From: Scylla paramamosain
Taxonomy: Eukaryota > Arthropoda > Malacostraca > Decapoda > Portunidae
NCBI RefSeq assembly: GCF_035594125.1
Contig: NC_087163.1
Location: forward strand, 835,001-899,000
Direction of reading: 5' to 3'
Length of the DNA: 64,000 nt
A model generated the notes under the pieces. That model ran no database searches. It saw only the letters and a program-made list of their open reading frames with translations, and had not been told where the DNA came from. The translations under genes and the position numbers were made by a program. Every line of letters starts with the position of its first letter. Position 1 is the stretch's first letter. Positions 57,360 through 64,000 of this stretch are shown here, in pieces.

Positions 57360-60300
57360 AAATTAAATTGGGATGACCTTGTTCAAAAGAAAGTACCTGC
57401 TCCCTTTGTACCAAGAATCAGTACTGAGTTAGATGTTAGTAATTTTTCTGAAGAGTTCACTGCAATGATACCACAGGATTCTCCAGCAATCGTTCCTCCA
57501 GATGTTGAGAAAATGTTCAATGTAAGTACCCAAATAAGACTTAATTGTATATGTATATGTATGAATGTATGTATGTATTTATATGAGTGTGTGTACTCTT
57601 CCAAAGATAGTATTGTTACATTATTATTTCAGGGCTACTCCTACGTTGCTCCATCAATTCTCTTCACTGACAGTGTCATCAGCGACAGCAGCAGCCTTTT
57701 CAAGATGTCACCAGACAGAAGACCTTCCACAACCAACCTATTATTGGCTTGTAGCTTTAAGGTTAGTACCCACTTTCTATTCTGCTGTTGCTGATTTACT
57801 TGCTAATTTTAATTCTTCACTATTAACTCTTTGACTGCTGCTGCTGCTGTTTGCTACATCTTTCCTTAACCACTAATCACTTTGAGACATTTTTACTTGT
57901 TCTACAGCCATCTCTAATCTTTAAACTGGGTACAAATTGCAAAATCCATTCTTTTTAATCCCCTTCTTTCACGTAGATGATTATTATAAAGATTTCATGC
58001 ATTACTTCTGGTGCTGTAAATTGGTTTGTATCAGTGAAAGCATTAAAACATACTTGAATTTTTGGTGAATTGTCTCAGCGTGATTTTGACAGTAAAGGTA
58101 AATAAATTGTCATAGTAGTAGCAGTAGTAATAATATAAGTATGCATGGCTGATGTCTTCCCCTGTGAGGGATAGATTCAGATTCAGATTCAGATTCTTTA
58201 TTCCACGAAAGTGGTTATTAAGTACATTATATTTCACATAGCTTTACATAAATAAGGAGGTCATAAAACTAAACTGTAGATTGAAATATCTTAGTATACT
58301 ACTAAATGATTAAATTGCAGAATGTTGTCATCAAAAAATATTAAGAGTATAAAATAATCATGGTAACTAAAATAGTATTTCTACACTAAAGTGCAATGTC
58401 TACCTCTAAGTAAAATAAAATACATGAATGTCCTTAAAATTATGTTTAAATGATAATAAGACCATAAAATGCTGGATAAAATATGGGTGTAAAGCTTCAT
58501 CACTGTGCGTTTTCTAACATATGTCTAAAATATTTATATAATATTTGCAGATTGGAAATGTTTCCTGAGGTTAGTCTTAAAACTGTTTAGATTTTGAGAC
58601 AGGGTGATGGTGGATGGGAGTTGGTTCCACAACTTAGGACCCAACACAGTGAGGTCCCTGGCACCGCTGTCTGTTCTGGTCCGGGGAACATGCAAGTTGT
58701 TTCTTTGTCTAGTTTTACTGTTTGTCACATCATTTACAGTATTAAAAGATAAAAAGGATAGAAAGCCATCAGGATAACATCTTCGCAAATGTCAAACATA
58801 TGTTTCTCCTTAACCCTGAGCCATTTAAGTTCTTTAAGGAAAGGTGATGCACGGTCATATTTCCTGCCACCTCCCACTGCTACTTTAGCTGCAAAGTTTT
58901 GAAGTTTTTGGGCCTTACACAGAAGAGTTTCGTTTGTTGATCCCCACACTTGAATGCAGTAATATATTGTGCTTAATGCAAGTGATTGAGTAACAAGAAT
59001 TCGTGTGGGTTTATCAAAACATTTACTAATTCGATTTATATACATTAATATGCCTGTCACCTTCTTCTGTAACTCATTTAAATGAACATCAAACAACATA
59101 TATTTATCAAAATACACTCCTAAATTCTTAACATGATAACTTGAAAGTATGTTCTCTCCATCAAAATGTATGGTAGTGTCAGGAGGAATCTTAGCTAGGA
59201 GTTGGCGATTGCCTAGGAAAATACATTGCGTTTTACTTGGATTTAAAAGTAGGCCATTACTCAGAAAATAGCGTTTACATTGTCTTAGAGTTGTTTCAGC
59301 ATCATTAATGAGTTGATGGATGTTGTTAACTGTGCCTTCGTGTAATATTTGAGTATCATCCGCGTATTGCACTATGAAACCATTAACGTGCTCTGACAGA
59401 TCATTTACATAAATGCTGAACAATAGCGGGCCAAGAATTGAGCCTTCTGGGACTCCATAGTTCACTTTCTGGTCTTTAGATATTGCCCCATTCAAGCGGA
59501 CAGACATGGTTCTGTTGGTCAAATAATTATCTAGACCTTTCCTTGTTGCTTGTTCAACTGCATGATGTCTTTAACACACACTTCTCTACCCCATCCAAGT
59601 ACTACCATCCAAGTAGCTTTCCTCACCTATCACTACTTTCAACTTCACTCACTCTTTCTTTTGGAGATGTCATTGATATGAAATCGTTTTGACACAAAAT
59701 GATTTAAGTAACAATTAGTTTAAGATCATATTTTCTTTTCCTTGCATTTAATCATTGTATGCCTGTATCTAATTCATGTTGGTTTCACAGGCACACACCT
59801 ATATTGTGATGGAGCTCCTTGGAGGTGGAGAGCTGGCTGCTTCAGAGGATCAGGAAACACGAGAGGTTCACAGAGGCTCGCCTCGGGCTTCGGTCGTCGT
59901 GAGGAACCTGGTGTCAGCAGTTCACTACGTGCACAGGAAAGGCATCAGTGTTCACGGAGACCTAAAGCCAGACAGGGGTGAAGAGTTAGGAGAGGGAGAA
60001 GAAATATGTTGGGAATTAATGGAATGGGAGGGAATAAAAATAGAAAAGTGGTTGGTGTTGAGGATAGACAGAAAAGAAAAGAAAGGAAAGGTGAAAAAAA
60101 GGAAGTTTTTTTGCATTGATTTTCCATCTGCTTATTTTAAAGAATTTATTGCATGGAATATTATTGATCTCCATCATTTGTATGGCCTTTATAATAAAAA
60201 GTATGAATTTATTCCATTCAGATATTATCCTTCTCCGAGGCCATTCTAATCTAATTATCTTTTCACGGAATCTCTTGTTCAAGGATTCTTCTGAAGATTC

Positions 60301-60403
60301 AGTTATTAAGATTGTGGATTTTGGGTTTGCACATTTGATGCCTGACAAGGAAAAGGATGGCAGCACGAAGACACCGTGCTTCACTGTTCACTATGCAGCG
60401 CCT
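57360..60403 (+). pseudogene. MSK-type kinase fragment, unit copy 3
   Basis: Exons are 57360-57521, 57633-57761, 59791 to about 59973, and about 60269-60403. It keeps DFG as in copy 1 and shares all the older lesions. Confidence 0.77.
58173..59574 (-). mobile_element. 5'-truncated CR1/L2-like LINE, unit copy 3
   Basis: Same insertion. The RT motif reads GVPEGSILGPLLFS as in copy 1. Confidence 0.82.
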
Positions 60404-61263
60404 CTGTTACATCCTGTTATTCACAGGTACAGGTTATAAAGTGGGTGTTGTTGTGCCCTGCAACCAGAGATGTGGCCATTTCCTGTATGTGTTCCACCAT
60501 GGCATTCACCAGCAGTACCACACCATAGAGTGTTGTTTCTTCCTTACACAGACCACCTAAACAACACTCACAAGCTTAAACATTAGCAGTGAGTGCTTCT
60601 TTCTGTTTAAGTCCTGTTTGTTACTCCTCAAAACCTTCAAACAGTGCCAAAAGCCTCATATCTTCATGGTACCGCTTGAACATTCATGCACTGGTTGAGT
60701 ATCTTGTGTGTAATTTTATGATGAAAGGTTTTTAATGCAGGGACAGTTGTTTATAGGGATTTTTACATTATTTTTAGTGTACAACCATCCAAAAGGCATT
60801 TAGCTCAGTGTTAGTGCAACAACCACACAGTACTGAATGTAGGGTTTCCTGTTTCATTAGAGATTTCTCTGCAGTGGTGTTTTCAATACAAGGAGTGTTT
60901 TCTATAGTTATTTTCTTTATTTTGAGGGCTTGCTATATCCTGCACAACTCTAAAAATACATCAAATTAACCTCCCACCAAAGCACAATACAGACACTTCC
61001 ATTGGCTGTAACATTACTGCTAATACTACAACATTCTTCCTGAGGGGAACCACACACGTTAACAATAACACATGTAACAAAAAACTACACCAAACATATT
61101 AAGCTCAACATTTTTGTATAATAATTTTTATAAACATGAATGACCAAAAATGGTTCTAGGATAAAAGAGGAAAAAAATGACAGAACACTGCAGCATAACA
61201 GTACAAATGGCAGGTGTGTCTCTTTTCTCTTATTCCTTATTTGCAAGGATTAAAGCTGTTACC

Positions 61264-63316
61264 TTAGAGATCACAAGAAGTGGGACGGTACAGTTCGCTA
61301 AGCTGCCGGTACACGTAGGATGGTGCAGTACCTCGACTGAAATGAAAGAGATTTAAATGGTCAGCAGCCATTATTTAAAGCTAAGTGAGTAGATGTGCAA
61401 GATAAACAGGGTACAGTAAAATCCCTCTTGTCCGGCATCAACGGGACCGCCGACGTGCCGGACACTTGAATAGAAGTGAAATTATGTCCACGATGACCAC
61501 CCTACACTCACGCATCTTACCACAACAATGATGATCAGCTGATCTGATCAGCTGCTTAAGTGTAAGCACAACACACTTCCTTTTTTCTACAACTTTAGGC
61601 GTGATGAAGGCGTCGGGCGATAAACAGTGCACACGCGGGACTGAGTCACTGAGTAAACACAGTGCAGTGGGCTGCGGGTGGCGCGAAGCAGTGCGCTGTG
61701 GTGGCAAGGGGACGGAGTATGCCTCGCGTGGGAATTTTAATTGATTTTGTGAGCACACGTTGATTTTTTATTGATTTTAAGGCTCGGGGAAAAATGTGCC
61801 GGATACTTGAAGCTGGCGGATACTGGAATGCCGGATGAGAGGGATTTTACTGTATAATAAATTGACTAAGTTGTTTATCTCACTCATAAGTAAAACATAA
61901 AGGCCTTTCATTTGATGCATTTAGGATCAGAAGTTTTACTGGGAGATGAAGTACAGTGCTAAATAACAGTTTGTGCATAAAGCTGACAAATACTGATGTC
62001 TCCTGAGGTCAGCCCAGGCCCAACAAGGAAAGCAAATAAAAAAATGAAATGAACCCCCAACATCACACCTTGAAAGGACCACACAGTCATATGAACAACA
62101 CAAACTCACTTGTTAGTTATGAAACCAGTGACATTTTCTGGAGGAACGTAATCTAGCTGAGTCAGCGCAGTATTTACAGACGGCCAAAACTTTGTTCCCT
62201 CTGGGATAATAGAAGTGGTGGTTTGGTGGCTTATTTCTTCACAGCCCATCAAGCTAAATTTGTATGTGGGAGTGCACACATACAGCTGAAAATGAAGATT
62301 TGTGACAATAAGCAAAATGCACAATTCATGCCATGATTTTCAATATTATATAGGTACTGATCTGATAGTATCTAGCTCCACATGAGACAACAGGTTGAGG
62401 TTTGAGAAAGGACCATCCAACACTCAACACGAGGAATGTATATCCACCTACATGAAATAAACATGTGGAAAAGGAATGTATCAAAAACTGGAATCAAGAA
62501 TTTCTGTGAGAATAAAATGGTATGTACTTTTGTGATACCTTCCCTGTTCAATTTGCAACAGTAAATATGTTTCAAATACTGCCCCACTGAAAGAGGTATC
62601 AGGATAATGACTAACAAATAAAACTTACTGGAACAGAATAAAACTTTGGTGGTGAGGCAAGAGAGGCTGCACCAACAAAGGTCTCAATGCCTCCGTTGGT
62701 CACCACCGTCTCGGTGCCAACGATGACCTTGTTGACACGTGACATGATGGGGAACACTGCAGAGTCTTGAATTAATGTTGTCTCAATTCCAGCAGTACAT
62801 AAAGCTTTTGCCACTGGGTGACCCTGCACAAGTAAAAGATGTATTGAGAACATAAGAACATAATAAAATAAAGGAAGCTGCAAGAAGCCATCACCCCTAC
62901 ATGTGGCAGTCCCTGTGTTATGTATCGTGCACATCAGACACGATGACGTGAAAGAGACGCATAAAACACCTTACATCATATTTAGGGGCACGTTCGGCAA
63001 CAATAACGTGGAATTTCCTTTGTGTGGCTGCCTTGGTCAGGAAGGCCAAGACCAGTGGACACATTGCACACGTCACAATGACCTCATCATTGTGAATCTT
63101 GCTTACACCTTGGGCAGCTATCAATTCTTGGCTGAAATAAAAGGAATCAATATAATACTGGTAACAAACAACGTCAATGTCCCAAATGTCAGTGTAATCT
63201 TTACTCTACCTTTGTTCAACCTCAGCTTTCTGTTCACCAATGGCCTCAAGTACTCTGTCCTGCAGCTCTGGAATAACCTCCGTGCATTTTGGGAGATCTC
63301 CACATGCAGGGTGAGT
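61264..63316 (-). CDS. EIF2B2: eIF2B subunit beta, C-terminal exons, unit copy 3
   Basis: Exons in coding order are about 63316-63210, 63131-62975, 62823-62629, 62285-62110 and 61336-61264. One private substitution changes Met to Thr in the EVIVMCAM stretch (near 63071). Otherwise as copies 1 and 2. Confidence 0.77.
61414..61852. mobile_element. Tigger/pogo-like MITE, unit copy 3
   Basis: 439 bp, TA-flanked, same site as in the other units. Confidence 0.88.
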
Positions 63317-63437
63317 CTACTAGCATGGACTGTGAGAGGCTTGGGTACTCCACACCTTGCTTCTCTCCACGTGGTGTGTTGTGTTCATCAATTACTATCT
63401 GCGTGAAGAAGAAAAATAACTTAAATTAATAAATGAG

Positions 63438-63477
<40 letters not shown>

Positions 63478-63494
63478 ACAGAAAGGCAAAATAC

Positions 63495-63565
<71 letters not shown>

Positions 63566-63595
63566 CTGTACTTAAGCAATTATATCTTTCCATAC

Positions 63596-63631
<36 letters not shown>

Positions 63632-63696
63632 AACGTTTCCCTAAGGGCGTTACATCACTGTGTGTGTGTGTTCTATATCTCTAGGGCGGAATCTTT

Positions 63697-63731
<35 letters not shown>
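63438..63731. repeat. (CA)n / (GA)n microsatellite cluster, unit copy 3
   Basis: Same order of tracts as in copies 1 and 2, with different lengths. Confidence 0.93.
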
Positions 63732-63734
<3 letters not shown>

Positions 63735-64000
63735 GGAAACAAGGAAGAGAATGAAAAATAAATAAAAAAGCAAGAATAATGATGATAACAACAACAATAA
63801 AAGGAGGTCAGTTTTTTTTTTTTTATGGGATACTTATGTGAATTGAAATACGCCTAAATGTTTACGTTCTTGAGAGAAAACGGAGGTCAGTTTTTTATTT
63901 TTATGGGATACTTATGTGAATTGAAATACGCTCAGTTATTTGTACATCACTGCTTCACAGACATCTCCAGCACGTGTTCCCTTTGAGTAGCACCAAACCC

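Larger units (their letters stand above)
56221..64000 (+). repeat. 11.7-kb amplified unit, copy 3 (cut by the window end)
   Basis: Matches copy 2 at its left edge (inverted intron segment, array, MFSD10-like exon) but shares most diagnostic bases with copy 1 between about 57.4 and 61.8 kb. Confidence 0.92.

Overview
This is eukaryotic nuclear DNA, most likely from an arthropod and probably a decapod crustacean. The reasons are spliceosomal introns with GT/AG borders, very long (CT)n/(GA)n/(CA)n/(AT)n microsatellites, arrays of TTAGG-type repeats (the arthropod telomere motif) inside the chromosome, an animal MULE transposon and CR1/L2-like non-LTR retrotransposon fragments. There is no prokaryotic operon, rRNA, tRNA or CRISPR that I can support. 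The species assignment is inference.

Left third (1-25 kb). Positions 1072-9522 hold the last seven coding exons of a plus-strand gene. All splice phases agree, giving 458 codons and a stop. It fuses the end of a leucine-rich-repeat domain to an ADP-ribosylglycohydrolase (DraG/ARH) fold in which the metal-binding motifs are all replaced, so it looks like a pseudo-hydrolase. COX7C (cytochrome c oxidase subunit 7C) follows on the plus strand as two coding exons at 15221-18043. From 18 to 26 kb I see mostly non-coding DNA, small inverted and tandem repeats, retroelement remnants and one orphan open stretch at 25.4-25.8 kb.

Middle (26-32.4 kb). A minus-strand MFSD10-like transporter copy (27.0-28.65 kb) has intact-looking splice sites but two frameshifts and no exons for the middle of the protein. 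It is followed by a segment (29.23-30.0 kb) that is the reverse complement of 43.58-44.46 kb, and then by a MULE DNA transposon (about 30.0-32.43 kb) with an open 353-codon transposase. The MULE sits exactly at the junction between this inverted arm and the amplified region on its right.

Right half (32.4-64 kb). A unit of about 11.73 kb is present three times head to tail (about 32.78-44.49, 44.49-56.22 and 56.22-64.0 kb, the third cut by the window end). Each unit stitches together a TTAGG-type array, one MFSD10-like exon, a decayed fragment of an MSK-type kinase gene (RPS6KA5/JIL-1 family), a 5'-truncated LINE within the kinase fragment, a 439-bp Tigger/pogo-like MITE, and five C-terminal exons of EIF2B2 on the minus strand. 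The rest is G/T-rich and microsatellite DNA. The three copies differ at only scattered sites, so the amplification is recent or reflects unresolved haplotypes in the assembly.

Only the LRR-ARH gene and COX7C look like ordinary functional host genes. EIF2B2 is open and correctly spliced in each unit but lacks a visible N-terminal half. The MFSD10 and MSK pieces are gene fragments.
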